From contig CACVAU010000084.1 of the NCBI GenBank assembly GCA_902727915.1, forward strand, positions 1 to 64,000: a DNA stretch of 64,000 bases. The letters run 5' to 3'. The DNA comes from an uncultured Sulfurovum sp. GTDB taxonomy: Bacteria > Campylobacterota > Campylobacteria > Campylobacterales > Sulfurovaceae. Numbering within the stretch: the stretch's first letter is position 1; each line of letters begins with the position of its first letter. Positions 43,878 through 53,222 of the stretch are shown one piece after another. The notes under the pieces are model-generated. The model did no database searches, was not told the DNA's origin, and worked only from the letters and a program-made list of their open reading frames with translations. The position numbers were made by a program, and so were the translations under genes.

Positions 43878-43886
43878 TTGTCTATC
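43865..43886. terminator. 22-bp perfect palindrome over the yaaA and murE stops
   Basis: Left arm GATAGACAATT and right arm AATTGTCTATC form a perfect palindrome. Folded as RNA it is a 9-bp stem with a TTAA loop made of the two stop codons. It makes both proteins end Ile-Asp-Asn-stop. It may serve as a bidirectional transcription end; there are no U-runs. Confidence 0.6.
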
Positions 43887-45175
43887 TCAGATAATATCGC
43901 TTTAACAATTTCTCGATCATCAAAATGAAATTTTTCTCCATTAACTTCCATTGTATCTTCATCACCTTTTCCTAAAATCATTAAAACTTCATCTTCTTCT
44001 AAATTTTTTAATGCTTCTTGTATTGCAAATGCCCTATCTACCATCGCGCGTGTATTACTTTGATCTCGAATTCCAGATAAAATATCTTTTAAAATATCTT
44101 CTGGAGCTTCTGAGCGTGGATTATCCGAAGTAACATACACTTTTTTAGCAAACTTAGCTGCTACAGCACCCATTCTCGATCGTTTTCCTTGATCACGATC
44201 ACCACCTGCACCAAAAACTACAGAAATCTCTCTATCTTTCATACTATCCAAAACTTGTACCATACCATCGTCTGTATGCGCAAAATCTACAATGACTAAT
44301 GGATTAGTCGAAACAACTTCCATTCTACCTGCTACCCCAGCAAAGTTACTAACTACTTCACAAACTTCCATCACATTTCTACCTGTTAACATAGTACAGG
44401 CACCTATAGCAGCCATAAGATTAAAAAGATTAAAAAGACCAACCATAGGAGAATGAAAAGTAGCTTCTGTACTTAAATGTTTAATTCCAGCTGTGATTCC
44501 ATGTTGAAGTGAAAATGCTTGTACTTTAAAAGTTGCTGGTTCATCTACTCCATAACTTTGAGCACCAATGGGGTTATAAGTAATACTTTTAATATCATCT
44601 TTGTTTAAAAGTTTTGGAGACTCATCAGCAAAAAACAAATTTTTTACACGTCGATACTCTTCAACTGTTCCATGATAGTCCAGATGATCAGAGGTAACAT
44701 TGGTATGAATCTTTAAAGCAAATTCAAGTCCTTCGATACGCTTTTGATCAATGGCATGAGAACTTACTTCCATAATAAAGTAATTTCCACCCTTCTCTTT
44801 TGCTACCTTCATTGCAGCTAAAATATGTAATATTGAAGGGGTTGTCATCGACTTTTCTTCTATGCGTTCTTCATTAACAAAAAAACCCCTTGTTCCTAAT
44901 AATGCAGGTTTTTCACCCAAATCTAAAAGAAAAGAATAAATTGCAGCAGTTACTGTCGTCTTACCATTTGTACCTGTAACGCCCACAACCTTTAAAGACT
45001 TTAAATCCCAAGATATCATTAATTCACTAGGCGTAATATAATCAGGTTTATTATCTAAATCATCAAAATATTTTTTATTTTGTGCTGTTAAAAGGAATTG
45101 ACTTTCTTCATTAAGTCTTGAAGTGTCATCAGTAAGATACTTATAGGTATTTACTTTATAATCTATTATCATCAA
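43874..45175 (-). CDS. murE: UDP-MurNAc-tripeptide synthetase MurE
   Basis: Adds the third stem-peptide residue (meso-diaminopimelate expected) in peptidoglycan synthesis. The ATP site is GVTGTNGKTTVTAAIY (about 58-73). The central ligase domain has EVSSHAIDQKRIEGL and HTNVTSDHLDYHGT. The carbamylated-Lys region and C-terminal domain contain DNPRSEAPEDI, the motif that recognises diaminopimelate. At 433 residues it lacks much of the N-terminal UDP-binding domain of longer MurE, as is normal in this phylum. The ribosome site is weak (AAAAAGAA). The preceding gene codes for a TPR-like protein. Confidence 0.95.
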   Translation of the reverse strand: MMIIDYKVNTYKYLTDDTSRLNEESQFLLTAQNKKYFDDLDNKPDYITPSELMISWDLKSLKVVGVTGTNGKTTVTAAIYSFLLDLGEKPALLGTRGFFVNEERIEEKSMTTPSILHILAAMKVAKEKGGNYFIMEVSSHAIDQKRIEGLEFALKIHTNVTSDHLDYHGTVEEYRRVKNLFFADESPKLLNKDDIKSITYNPIGAQSYGVDEPATFKVQAFSLQHGITAGIKHLSTEATFHSPMVGLFNLFNLMAAIGACTMLTGRNVMEVCEVVSNFAGVAGRMEVVSTNPLVIVDFAHTDDGMVQVLDSMKDREISVVFGAGGDRDQGKRSRMGAVAAKFAKKVYVTSDNPRSEAPEDILKDILSGIRDQSNTRAMVDRAFAIQEALKNLEEDEVLMILGKGDEDTMEVNGEKFHFDDREIVKAILSEIDN

Positions 45176-45190
45176 ATATTCTTTTTATAA

Positions 45191-45781
45191 TTATTTACTA
45201 TTTTTTTTGTCATACGCTTGTAATTTATGATATAAGGCATAAATTTCTTGATCATTTGAAAAACTATTACTCAACGAATCTAAAAATTGTGTTGCTAAGT
45301 CAATCTGACCTCGTTCTATTAGTAAACTCACAAAAAGAACATATTCTTCTTTACTTTTCAAAATTACACGGGTAGAAAACATTATGTCTTCAAATGCCCT
45401 CTTAAAACTTCCACGTTCATCAATGAACTTTATAAAGTCTTGATAACCGATGCCATCTTTATATTCAGCTTTATCTTCATCAGTATTTAATATCTCAGCT
45501 ACTTGTCCTTGACTCACATCTAACGTAGATAATAAGTTTACCATTACTTCTTGTGCATCATCTTGTTCATTTTTAATTATCTGATAATAATCAAATAATG
45601 CTTGTGCTTCATCAGCACTTTCTAAGCCAATATCACATAAATAAACACCAATTTGAGCATCAGAATCGCTAGGATATTCAGTCAAAAGTAAACCATAGGT
45701 TCTTAATGCATTTTCATATTTCCCTGAAGTAAATTGCTCCTCAGCTCTTGTTAACAATGTATTAAGACTTACTTTTGCCAT
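45191..45781 (-). CDS. TPR-like helical protein, unknown
   Basis: A 196-residue soluble protein. The first ~60 residues (RAEEQFTSGKYENALRTYGL and the following repeat) look like a tetratricopeptide unit, and the C-terminus (LIERGQIDLATQFLDSLS) like another helical repeat. A scaffold or adaptor role is possible. It starts 3 bases after the NFU-domain gene and is followed by murE, so it is part of one operon. No specific function was recognised. Confidence 0.75.
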   Translation of the reverse strand: MAKVSLNTLLTRAEEQFTSGKYENALRTYGLLLTEYPSDSDAQIGVYLCDIGLESADEAQALFDYYQIIKNEQDDAQEVMVNLLSTLDVSQGQVAEILNTDEDKAEYKDGIGYQDFIKFIDERGSFKRAFEDIMFSTRVILKSKEEYVLFVSLLIERGQIDLATQFLDSLSNSFSNDQEIYALYHKLQAYDKKNSK

Positions 45782-45784
45782 TAA

Positions 45785-46063
45785 TTATCCTAGTTCTTCT
45801 AATTTCTCTTCCATGCCATGAGGTACATTTGTTACTGTAATCTCAGGATGAATCATGGTCTTCATCTCTTTTTCTATACCAAATTTGATTGTTGAACCAG
45901 AAGAACCACAACCAACACAAGCTCCTTGTAATTGTACAAATACCTTACCATTCTTTATATCAATTAACTTTATATCTCCACCATCTTTCTGTATCCATAC
46001 TCTTGCTTTTTCAATCATATTAGAAACAATAGGGGTTAGTTCATCATCAGTAAATGGAAGCAC
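45785..46063 (-). CDS. NFU-domain iron-sulfur cluster carrier
   Basis: A 92-residue NifU C-terminal (NFU) domain. ARVWIQKDGGDIKLIDIKNGKV and the cluster-binding CVGCGSSGSTIKFGIE (Cys pair CxxC) define the family. It transfers 4Fe-4S clusters to target proteins. It starts at a GTG with AAGGAG 6 bases upstream. It forms an operon with the TPR-like gene and murE. Confidence 0.9.
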   Translation of the reverse strand: MLPFTDDELTPIVSNMIEKARVWIQKDGGDIKLIDIKNGKVFVQLQGACVGCGSSGSTIKFGIEKEMKTMIHPEITVTNVPHGMEEKLEELG

Positions 46064-46219
46064 TAGCTTCTCCTTAATTATGTTATTAGCCTAGTTATAC
46101 ATTATATTTAACACTTTGTCAAGCAATTATGCTAAGTTTTGACCCTCTAGTGATTATAGGAGTATCAAATTAACCTAGCTTTCATTAAAACATAATGCTA
46201 GAGAGATTAAAATACATCC

Positions 46220-46711
46220 ATGATACGAAAAATATTTAAAAAAAAGCAAAGCAATGGTAAAATTAAAGCATTTATTAATAAATATAAAATACCCCGTGAA
46301 TATCTTTCTATCAATAGAAAATCAATTGCAAAAGGTGTTTTTATTGGTCTTTTTTGGGGCTTTATACCTATGCCTATGCAGATGTTGGCTGTTTTAGCCA
46401 TCACCCCATTTCTCAAATTTAATTTACCTATTGCCCTTACTGTCGTTTGGCTCAGTAACCCTATTACCATGCCCTTTATGTATTACATGGAGTACCAAAC
46501 AGGTGTAATGTTATTAGGAAGTGAAAGCTTAGAAGATATTGAATTAAGTTTAGATTGGTTTTCAAATAACTGGGATAAAATTATTACCCCTCTCTATGTG
46601 GGAACAATTCCTTATTCTCTTGGTGTTTCAAGTATTATTTATTTTATCATTAATAAATTATGGATTGATTCCGTCAAGAAAGAAAAGTCCTATCGAAAAA
46701 AGGACTCTTAA
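46220..46711 (+). CDS. DUF2062 membrane protein
   Basis: A 163-residue protein. SIAKGVFIGLFWGFIPMPMQ and VVWLSNPITMPFMYYMEYQTG are the DUF2062 signature, with about three membrane helices. Function is unknown; relatives are sometimes fused to glycosyltransferases. No convincing ribosome site is seen before the ATG. A 386-base gap follows. Confidence 0.85.
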   Translation: MIRKIFKKKQSNGKIKAFINKYKIPREYLSINRKSIAKGVFIGLFWGFIPMPMQMLAVLAITPFLKFNLPIALTVVWLSNPITMPFMYYMEYQTGVMLLGSESLEDIELSLDWFSNNWDKIITPLYVGTIPYSLGVSSIIYFIINKLWIDSVKKEKSYRKKDS

Positions 46712-46778
46712 AATACAGCATAAAAATGTTTTCTCCCCCTCCCTAAAAAAGACTACATTTGTTTCTTACTCTACACGA

Positions 46779-46871
46779 TTAAGCTTTCATAAGCCGTATT
46801 TGAATCTGTGGTAATTTTCTTTCATTCTTATAAAAAAGAAACATTACAACCTTCACTAATATACTCTTCAT
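46779..46871 (-). CDS. Possible 30-residue small protein
   Basis: The minus-strand frame MKSILVKVVMFLFYKNERK... is 30 codons, preceded by AAAGGAG 6 bases before ATG, a very good ribosome site. The N-terminal half is hydrophobic and the C-terminal half basic. No homologue was recognised. The start region (46858-46876) recurs imperfectly at 46912-46929. It may be real, a remnant or chance. Confidence 0.3.
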   Translation of the reverse strand: MKSILVKVVMFLFYKNERKLPQIQIRLMKA

Positions 46872-46929
46872 GTCATCTCCTTTGTATTGTTTTATATTAA
46901 AAATAAAATTTAATATACTCTCATGACAT
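46858..46929. repeat. Imperfect short direct repeat in the 46.7-47.1 kb gap
   Basis: AATATACTCTTCATGTCAT (46858-46876) and AATATACTCTCATGACAT (46912-46929) differ by one deletion and one substitution. They lie in the 386-base gap between the DUF2062 gene and rplQ, which is otherwise very AT-rich and holds only the small open frame and the rplQ terminator. Confidence 0.5.
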
Positions 46930-47064
46930 TTTTATTATATTGTGATTATTTTAAAATAAAATTAAAGTTAATTATATTTCATAAGTATAAATTATAAATA
47001 AAATAATATCTATAATTATTTATTTTTATTTTTTTTTAAGAGGTTTTAAAATTTAGGGAAGAGA

Positions 47065-47086
47065 TTTGAGGGAATAAACCCTCAAA
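47065..47086 (-). terminator. Terminator-like hairpin after rplQ
   Basis: On the minus strand TTTGAGGG and CCCTCAAA arms enclose six bases, 12 bases after the rplQ stop. Only short T-runs follow. It marks the end of the alpha operon. Confidence 0.65.
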
Positions 47087-47097
47087 GTTAGAAGCAA

Positions 47098-47445
47098 TTA
47101 TACAAGTTCGATAATGGCCATTGGTGCAGCATCTCCACGACGCATACGTGTTTTAATAATTCTAGTGTAACCACCATTTCTTTCAGAATACTCTGGAGAA
47201 ATTTCTGTTACTAGTTTATTAGTACACTCTTTATCTTGTAAAAGTGCGAATACTGCTTTATGTGCATTCTCTCCACTTAAACCTTTACTAATAAGTTTTT
47301 CAAAATATCTACTAAGCTCTTTCGCTTTTGGAAGTGTTGTTTCAATCTTCCCAGCTTTAATAAGAGCAATAGAAAGATTCTTCAACAACGCAGCTCTATG
47401 TGCAGAAGTTCTGCTTAATCTACGGTATCCATGTCTATGTCTCAT
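47098..47445 (-). CDS. rplQ: 50S ribosomal protein L17
   Basis: A 115-residue L17: [21 protein letters not shown] start, [16 protein letters not shown], and [14 protein letters not shown] end. It is the last gene of the alpha operon, 21 bases after rpoA. Confidence 0.98.
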   Translation of the reverse strand: MRHRHGYRRLSRTSAHRAALLKNLSIALIKAGKIETTLPKAKELSRYFEKLISKGLSGENAHKAVFALLQDKECTNKLVTEISPEYSERNGGYTRIIKTRMRRGDAAPMAIIELV

Positions 47446-47466
47446 GACTATTCCTTTATATAGAGC

Positions 47467-48468
47467 TTATTCTTTAATTTGCTCAATTTTCTTAACAAGA
47501 TTTACTCTTGTACTGTCTGCTAATTCAAAATCTTCACCATAACCAAGAGTCTCTAAACAATCAGCAATCTCATCTAAGGATTTCTTACCAAGGTTTTTAA
47601 TGTTTTTAATCTCTGTTGTGGTCATAAGAACCAATTCTCCAACAACTTTCATACCAGCTCTATCCAATGAGTTAAATGAACGTGCTGATAAACCTAAAGA
47701 TTCAATAGGTTCAAGGTATGCTTTAATTTCAGAATCATCATTAGAACGTTTAATTGGTGTAGCATTGATTTCAACATCAAGTACGCCATTAAATACTGAA
47801 AGTTGCTTATACATTGTCTCTAAGGCATTAGTAAACGCATCCACAGGAGTCACTTGACCATCTGTTTCAATGTCAAAGACAATTTTTTCATAGTTAGGGT
47901 TATCTTCAACCAAAACATTTTGAATGTCATAGTTTGCTTTTTTTACTGGCGTAAAAAAAGCATCCAAAGCGATGCTGTCATGTACAACTTCATCTCTTAG
48001 GTCTTCACTTTGAACGTAACCTAGACCTTGAGCAATTACTACAGTAAAGTTTAAAACTGCATCCTCATTAAGTGTTGCTAAAAAAGCATCAGGATTAACA
48101 ATTTCTACATCATCACTTACTAAATCAGCAGCTGTAATTTCTCTAGGGCCATTAAAGCTATAAGAAACTTCTAATCTCTCAACACCTTCGGCAAGTTTAA
48201 AACGAATATTTTTAAGGTTAATGATAAATACAGCAACATCTTCATGCATACCACGAACAGAGTCAAACTCATGTGCTGCACCCTCAATTTTAATTGAGAT
48301 TGGTGCATACCCTACAGAAGAACCTAAAATAAGTCTTCTTAAAGGGTGGGCTAAGGTAATAGCATATCCACTCTCAAAAGGGTAGGCAATAACTTCAGAT
48401 CTGTTTTCGCCCAATTCGTTTACTTCTACATTTTCTGGAAGTGATGGTGCTACTTTTATTTTTTTCAT
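47467..48468 (-). CDS. rpoA: RNA polymerase alpha subunit
   Basis: The 333-residue alpha subunit. The N-terminal assembly domain (GYAITLAHPLRRLILGSSVGYAP) and the C-terminal domain (about 245-333) with two helix-hairpin-helix motifs (GLSARSFNSLDRAGM and IKNIKNLGKKSLDEI) contact UP elements and activators. It lies between rpsD and rplQ. Confidence 0.98.
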   Translation of the reverse strand: MKKIKVAPSLPENVEVNELGENRSEVIAYPFESGYAITLAHPLRRLILGSSVGYAPISIKIEGAAHEFDSVRGMHEDVAVFIINLKNIRFKLAEGVERLEVSYSFNGPREITAADLVSDDVEIVNPDAFLATLNEDAVLNFTVVIAQGLGYVQSEDLRDEVVHDSIALDAFFTPVKKANYDIQNVLVEDNPNYEKIVFDIETDGQVTPVDAFTNALETMYKQLSVFNGVLDVEINATPIKRSNDDSEIKAYLEPIESLGLSARSFNSLDRAGMKVVGELVLMTTTEIKNIKNLGKKSLDEIADCLETLGYGEDFELADSTRVNLVKKIEQIKE

Positions 48469-48490
48469 TCTTTGCCTTTTTTACTAATTA

Positions 48491-49117
48491 CTACTTAGAG
48501 TAAAGTTCAACGATTAAACGCTCTTCTACTGGGATTGAAATCTCGTCTCTATTTGGAATTCTAGTAAACATTCCAAATAATTTTTCTTTTTCAACATCTA
48601 CCCACTCAACCATACCCGTTTGGTTCGTTAACTCCATTGCTCTCACAACTTGTGGGTTAGCTTTACTAGCTTCTTTAATCTCAATTTTTTGACCAGGCTT
48701 AACTCTAAATGATGGAATATCAACTCTTTTTCCATCAACAAGAACATGCCCATGGTTTGTAAGTTGTCTAGCAAATCTTCTAGTAGTTGCAAAACCCATT
48801 CTGTACACTACGTTATCAAGTCTTTGCTCAAGAAGTTGAATAAGGATTGCCCCTGTATTTCCATCTTGTCTTTTAGCTTCTGCAAAAAGTGCTCTAAATT
48901 GTTTTTCAGAAACACCGTACATGAATTTAGCTTTTTGCTTCTCTTGAAGTTGCTCACCATATTCACTTAACTTTGTTCTTCGTTGACCGTGTTGCCCTGG
49001 TGGGTATGGTCTTTTTTCTAAAGCTGATTTACCTGCAAGTCTTCTCTCACCTTTTAAGCCGAGATCAACACCAAGTCTTCGCTCTAGTTTTTCAACTGGA
49101 CCTCTATATCTTGCCAT
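48491..49117 (-). CDS. rpsD: 30S ribosomal protein S4
   Basis: A 208-residue S4. The N-terminal part has [16 protein letters not shown]; the S4 RNA-binding domain is [20 protein letters not shown] followed by [14 protein letters not shown]4 is the usual translational repressor of alpha operons, and a leader hairpin exists upstream of rpmJ. Confidence 0.98.
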   Translation of the reverse strand: MARYRGPVEKLERRLGVDLGLKGERRLAGKSALEKRPYPPGQHGQRRTKLSEYGEQLQEKQKAKFMYGVSEKQFRALFAEAKRQDGNTGAILIQLLEQRLDNVVYRMGFATTRRFARQLTNHGHVLVDGKRVDIPSFRVKPGQKIEIKEASKANPQVVRAMELTNQTGMVEWVDVEKEKLFGMFTRIPNRDEISIPVEERLIVELYSK

Positions 49118-49169
49118 ATTGTATACCTTTAATTATTCTATTAAATATAAATTCAATCACCAATGGTGA

Positions 49170-49544
49170 TTAAACTCTTCTCTGCTTAGGAGGACGACAA
49201 CCGTTGTGAGGTAATGGAGTAATATCTTTTAACCAAGTTACTCTAACTCCTTCAGTTGCACCAATTGACTTAACAGCTGTATCTCTACCAGAACCAGGTC
49301 CTTGTACTTTGATACCAACTTCTTTAATTCCATGCTCCATTGCTTTTGCCATTGCATCAGCTACAGCTTCTGTTGCTGCAAAAGGAGTTGATTTTTTAGA
49401 ACCTTTAAATCCTAAAGCACCAGCAGAACTCCAAGCAAGAACATTTCCCATCTCATCAGTAACTGTAATTACTGTATTGTTAAAGGTAGCTGCTACATAA
49501 ACAACGCCTCTAGCAATATTCTTTTTTGCTTTTTTCTTAGCCAT
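49170..49544 (-). CDS. rpsK: 30S ribosomal protein S11
   Basis: A 124-residue S11: [42 protein letters not shown]-like [13 protein letters not shown], and the C-terminal [13 protein letters not shown]. It lies between rpsM and rpsD. Confidence 0.98.
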   Translation of the reverse strand: MAKKKAKKNIARGVVYVAATFNNTVITVTDEMGNVLAWSSAGALGFKGSKKSTPFAATEAVADAMAKAMEHGIKEVGIKVQGPGSGRDTAVKSIGATEGVRVTWLKDITPLPHNGCRPPKQRRV

Positions 49545-49558
49545 TAATCATTCCTCGC

Positions 49559-49921
49559 TTATGCTGCGCCAACAGTTTTTCTTTTACCCTTACGAGTTCT
49601 AGCGTTTGTCTTAGTCTTTTGACCTCTACATGGAAGACCACGTCTATGTCTAAGACCTCTGTATGAACCTAAGTCCATAAGTGCTTTAATGTCAAGTGTT
49701 ACTTTCTTACGAAGGTCACCTTCCACCATTACATTCTCTTGAATCTCGTTACGGATTAACGCTGCTTGTGCATCTGTGAGTTCAAAAACTCTGGTGTTAT
49801 AATCAACACCTGTAGCATCAAGAATTTTTCTTGAAGTATGAAGACCTATACCATAAATATAAGTTAGTGCATATTCAATTCTTTTTTTCTTTGGTAAATC
49901 AACACCTGATATACGTGCCAT
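49559..49921 (-). CDS. rpsM: 30S ribosomal protein S13
   Basis: A 120-residue S13: [25 protein letters not shown], and the basic C-terminus [19 protein letters not shown]. It starts two bases after the rpmJ stop, so it is translationally coupled. Confidence 0.98.
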   Translation of the reverse strand: MARISGVDLPKKKRIEYALTYIYGIGLHTSRKILDATGVDYNTRVFELTDAQAALIRNEIQENVMVEGDLRKKVTLDIKALMDLGSYRGLRHRRGLPCRGQKTKTNARTRKGKRKTVGAA

Positions 49922-49923
49922 GC

Positions 49924-50037
49924 TTATCCTTGTCTTTGTTTATGTTTTGGATTCTTGCAGATAACTCTCACGATACCTTTTCGCTTGATAATCTTACAGT
50001 CATCACACATTTTTTTTACTGATGGTCTAACCTTCAT
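49924..50037 (-). CDS. rpmJ: 50S ribosomal protein L36
   Basis: A 37-residue L36: [20 protein letters not shown] and [12 protein letters not shown], with the zinc ligands Cys-Cys-Cys-His (CDDC, C, H). AGGAGTAACC precedes the ATG. It heads the alpha operon. The genes often found before it (secY, map, infA) are not here. Confidence 0.97.
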   Translation of the reverse strand: MKVRPSVKKMCDDCKIIKRKGIVRVICKNPKHKQRQG

Positions 50038-50152
50038 TGGTTACTCCTAAAGTGTGTTTTTGCACCTGTACGCGTTTATGGTTGGATGAATTACTGCTGA
50101 TAAAAATAGAAGTTTTATCCAACCAACTCTTATATAATCAGTGCGAATTATA
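50038..50152 (-). promoter_or_regulatory. Alpha-operon promoter and leader hairpin
   Basis: On the minus strand TATAAT (50147-50152) after TTTTTA gives a start near 50140. The ~100-base leader contains GGTTGGAT (50117-50124 on the minus strand) paired with ATCCAACC (50080-50087), enclosing 29 bases. It may be the S4-responsive element of this operon (inference). The region 50153-50355 holds no gene and a divergent promoter for the next genes is likely. Confidence 0.55.
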
Positions 50153-50355
50153 TAAAAATTCTTCACGTAGAATTACACTAAACCCAGAGCCTGTCTATAA
50201 TTTAGGTCGCGAATGGTAACAAAAAGAAACTAATAGTAGGCTTATAAGGCGTTATTATAAAAATTATTCTTAGATTTTAAACTTCTTTAAGAAACAAATA
50301 ATACCTTTAGCTGAAATTTAATAGACTATAGGCTATTAGTTTTCATGGAGTTAAA

Positions 50356-50925
50356 ATGCTAACTGTTGAACAATTTATTGAAAAAATTCATAAAAACCCA
50401 CAAAGTTACTTTTTTTATACACTCGAAAGTATTATTGATAGTAAAATTGTTTATATTAAAAATAATTTAGATGACAAAACTTTAATTAATATAAATAGCA
50501 CCCTTTTCTTAGAAATACAAGAAACACTTGAAGTACTGAATAAAATGCCAACTTGGTGGCATAAATTACTCTCCATCTTTATCCCACTAGATAAGCATCA
50601 AGCACATCAACAAAAAAAATTAAATATTTTAGTTGATACACTGAATAAAGAAATTTACAAAATAAATACAAGTATTGACAAAAATAATAAAGCACTTGAT
50701 ACCATTAATGAAATATTAAGTTATCTTATAAACTTAAAAGAAAAACTTGCTACTACTCCTAATTTAGAACAATTAACTATTAATAATTTTTTAATTAAAG
50801 AAATAGATGATAAAATCATCTTACTAGAGGGTTATAACGTAACATTAAGTTTCAAAAAAATCAACCTTTTAGAAGTTAAAAAAATTTATCATAATGTAAA
50901 AATTACAAATCAAGGATTAAAATGA
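50356..50925 (+). CDS. Helical protein of a flotillin operon, unknown
   Basis: A 189-residue, Lys/Ile/Asn-rich, almost wholly alpha-helical protein with coiled-coil potential at about 95-150. A Trp/Pro-rich amphipathic patch (MPTWWHKLLSIFIPL, about 69-83) could bind membranes. No family was recognised. Its stop overlaps the start of the flotillin gene by 4 bases, so a role with the flotillin/NfeD-like pair is likely. GGAG precedes the ATG. Confidence 0.75.
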   Translation: MLTVEQFIEKIHKNPQSYFFYTLESIIDSKIVYIKNNLDDKTLININSTLFLEIQETLEVLNKMPTWWHKLLSIFIPLDKHQAHQQKKLNILVDTLNKEIYKINTSIDKNNKALDTINEILSYLINLKEKLATTPNLEQLTINNFLIKEIDDKIILLEGYNVTLSFKKINLLEVKKIYHNVKITNQGLK

Positions 50926-52595
50926 ATTTATTAGAAATATTAAATGGTTTAGGAATTTATGCTTACGCACTGGGAGTTGTTTTATTAGTTCTCATCTTAG
51001 GAATTATGTTTGTTCGTCTTTACAAAAAAACCACAAAAGAAAAAGCATTTATTCGTACTGGTTTAGGGGGTGCCAAAGTTATTTTAGATGGAGGAAGTAT
51101 CATATTACCAATGGTTCATGACCAAACCATTATTAACCTCAACACGTTAAAACTCGTAGTTACCCGTCAAAATGAACAATCTTTAATCACCTCTGATAAA
51201 TTAAAAGTTGATGTTATTGTCGAATTTTTTGTACGGGTTAAACGTGATGAAGACTCTATTTCTCGTGCAGCTGCAACCTTAGGCTCAAAAACTTTACGTC
51301 CAGAAGATTTAAAAAATCTTATTGAAGGTAAGTTGGTAGATGCCATTCGTTCTGTTGCATCACGTACAACCATGGAGTCACTGCATGTTGAGCGTAAAGA
51401 TTTTGTTCAGCAAGTTTCCAATACCGTTGCTGAAGACCTTGATGCCAATGGATTGGAGTTAGAATCAGTCTCTTTAACCTCTTTAGATCAAACCCATATC
51501 AAATACTTCAATGAAAACAATGCTTTTGATGCGCAAGGTTTACGAAAAGTTGCTGAAATTACAGAAGCAAAAAGAAAAGAACGTATTGACATAGAAGAAG
51601 AAACTAAAGTTCAAATAGAACTCAAAAAACTTGAAGCAGAAAAGAAAATTTTAACCATTAGAGAAGAAGAGGCTCTCGCTAGAGCTTCACAAGAATCTAA
51701 TACGAGAATTGACCGTTCTAAACAATCTAAAGAGGCTGAAGAGTCAGAAATTTTAAATGCAAAATCAGTTGCTTTTGCAAATATCCAAAAAGACAAAGAG
51801 ATTCAAGAACGAGAGATCTTAAAAACACGAAAATTAGAAACTGACAAAATTCAAAAAGAAGAAGCCCTCAAACTGGCTCAACAAGAAAAAGAAATTAAAA
51901 TTTCTGAAAAATCAAGTGCTGTTGCCATGGCTGATGCCAAAGCCAACCTTGAAAAAGCCAAAGAAGTTACCACACAAGAAGCCGTCACAACGGCAAGAGA
52001 AACAGAAATTGCTAACAGAGATAAATCGTTAGCCCTCATCAAAGCAATGCAAGTAGCTGAAGAGGAGGCTGTGGGTAAAAAGTTACTTGCCCAAGCAGAA
52101 AAAGAAGCTGCCGAAGACAAAGCTGATGCACGTAAAATTGGAGCGCATGGAGAAGCCGAATCTATCAAAATCATATCAGATGCCAAAGCCAAAGAACATG
52201 CTGTTGAAGCAGAAGGTCAAAAACTTTTAAATGATGCGCTAAATTCACTCTCACCAGAACAAATTAAAAAAGAGATTCAACTCTCAATGATTGAACGTCT
52301 TCCTGAAATAATTGAACAGATGATAAAACCTGCCAATAACATCGATAGCATTAAAATTGTTGATATGGGTAATGGGGGTAAAAACCTAATGTCCAATACA
52401 CAAGAAGGTGACAATGCCTCAAAGGCTTCTTTACCTGAACAAATCACCAATGCAATGATGAACTATTCTGTAGGGAGTACCATGATTAATGACATGTTAA
52501 AAGAGTCTGGTCTAAGTGAAACGGTAGGTGTATCAGAACTCCAAGACTTTTTAAACAAAAACACCATAACAAACAGTGATAAAAGTGAATCATAA
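50922..52595 (+). CDS. Flotillin-like SPFH-domain protein (YqiK type)
   Basis: A 557-residue membrane scaffold protein. An N-terminal membrane helix (about 12-33) leads to the SPFH/band 7 domain (about 40-215: KAFIRTGLGGAKVILDGG, ADKIKVDV-like SDKLKVDVIVEF, AEDLDANGLELESVSLTSLDQ). A long Ala/Glu/Lys coiled coil (about 215-440) and a C-terminal oligomerisation region (LSPEQIKKEIQLSMIERLPEIIEQMIKP) follow. Members organise functional membrane microdomains. It abuts the NfeD-like partner gene. Confidence 0.93.
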   Translation: MNLLEILNGLGIYAYALGVVLLVLILGIMFVRLYKKTTKEKAFIRTGLGGAKVILDGGSIILPMVHDQTIINLNTLKLVVTRQNEQSLITSDKLKVDVIVEFFVRVKRDEDSISRAAATLGSKTLRPEDLKNLIEGKLVDAIRSVASRTTMESLHVERKDFVQQVSNTVAEDLDANGLELESVSLTSLDQTHIKYFNENNAFDAQGLRKVAEITEAKRKERIDIEEETKVQIELKKLEAEKKILTIREEEALARASQESNTRIDRSKQSKEAEESEILNAKSVAFANIQKDKEIQEREILKTRKLETDKIQKEEALKLAQQEKEIKISEKSSAVAMADAKANLEKAKEVTTQEAVTTARETEIANRDKSLALIKAMQVAEEEAVGKKLLAQAEKEAAEDKADARKIGAHGEAESIKIISDAKAKEHAVEAEGQKLLNDALNSLSPEQIKKEIQLSMIERLPEIIEQMIKPANNIDSIKIVDMGNGGKNLMSNTQEGDNASKASLPEQITNAMMNYSVGSTMINDMLKESGLSETVGVSELQDFLNKNTITNSDKSES

Positions 52596-53213
52596 ATGGA
52601 GTTTTCAGCAACAGAACTTTTACCTTATTCCATAAGCTTTTTAATTTTTCTTATGTTTTCTTTGTTAGAAATCATGGTATTAATTTTGGGCTGGGGCATT
52701 TTTGATTTTTTAGATGACATGTTTCCTAGCCATCAAGGAGATGTAGACCTAGATGCTCAAAGTAGTTTAGGAAGTTTTTTTGCTTACATGAATCCTGAAA
52801 AAGTACCTTTCTCCATGGTACTGCTTTCACTGTTTTTTATTTTTGCCTTTACAGGAACCCTTATTCAGAATATTTTTGGTTCAATGTCTCTTAGCATAAG
52901 TTTACCTATTGCGACTATTTTAACGTTTATCTTATTACGTCATACAACGACACTCATCGCTAAAGTTTTACCCAAAGAGACCAGTGAAGTAGTTTCCACA
53001 GACAGCTTTATAGGAAAAAAAGCCTTCATTCTCGATCCTAGTACAAAGAGAGATCTACCAGCAAGAGCCAAAGTTAAAGATGTTTATGGAGAAATACACC
53101 ATATTCGGGTTGAACCCTTAAATGATGAAGACATTTTTCATGAAGGAGAAAATGTCTTAATTATGGAGAAAAAAGGTTTGATTTTTTTTGTTGAAAAAAC
53201 CTTAGAGTTTTAA
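52596..53213 (+). CDS. NfeD/YqiJ-like membrane protein
   Basis: A 205-residue protein with about three membrane helices (about 10-35, 65-85, 90-110) and a C-terminal OB-fold-like domain (about 125-200: GKKAFILDPSTKRDLPARAKV, HIRVEPLNDED, GENVLIM). Such proteins are the standard partners of flotillins (YqiJ-YqiK, YuaF-FloT). It follows the flotillin stop without a gap. Its stop faces the ArsC-like gene 9 bases away. Confidence 0.85.
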   Translation: MEFSATELLPYSISFLIFLMFSLLEIMVLILGWGIFDFLDDMFPSHQGDVDLDAQSSLGSFFAYMNPEKVPFSMVLLSLFFIFAFTGTLIQNIFGSMSLSISLPIATILTFILLRHTTTLIAKVLPKETSEVVSTDSFIGKKAFILDPSTKRDLPARAKVKDVYGEIHHIRVEPLNDEDIFHEGENVLIMEKKGLIFFVEKTLEF

Positions 53214-53222
53214 GAAAAAAGG

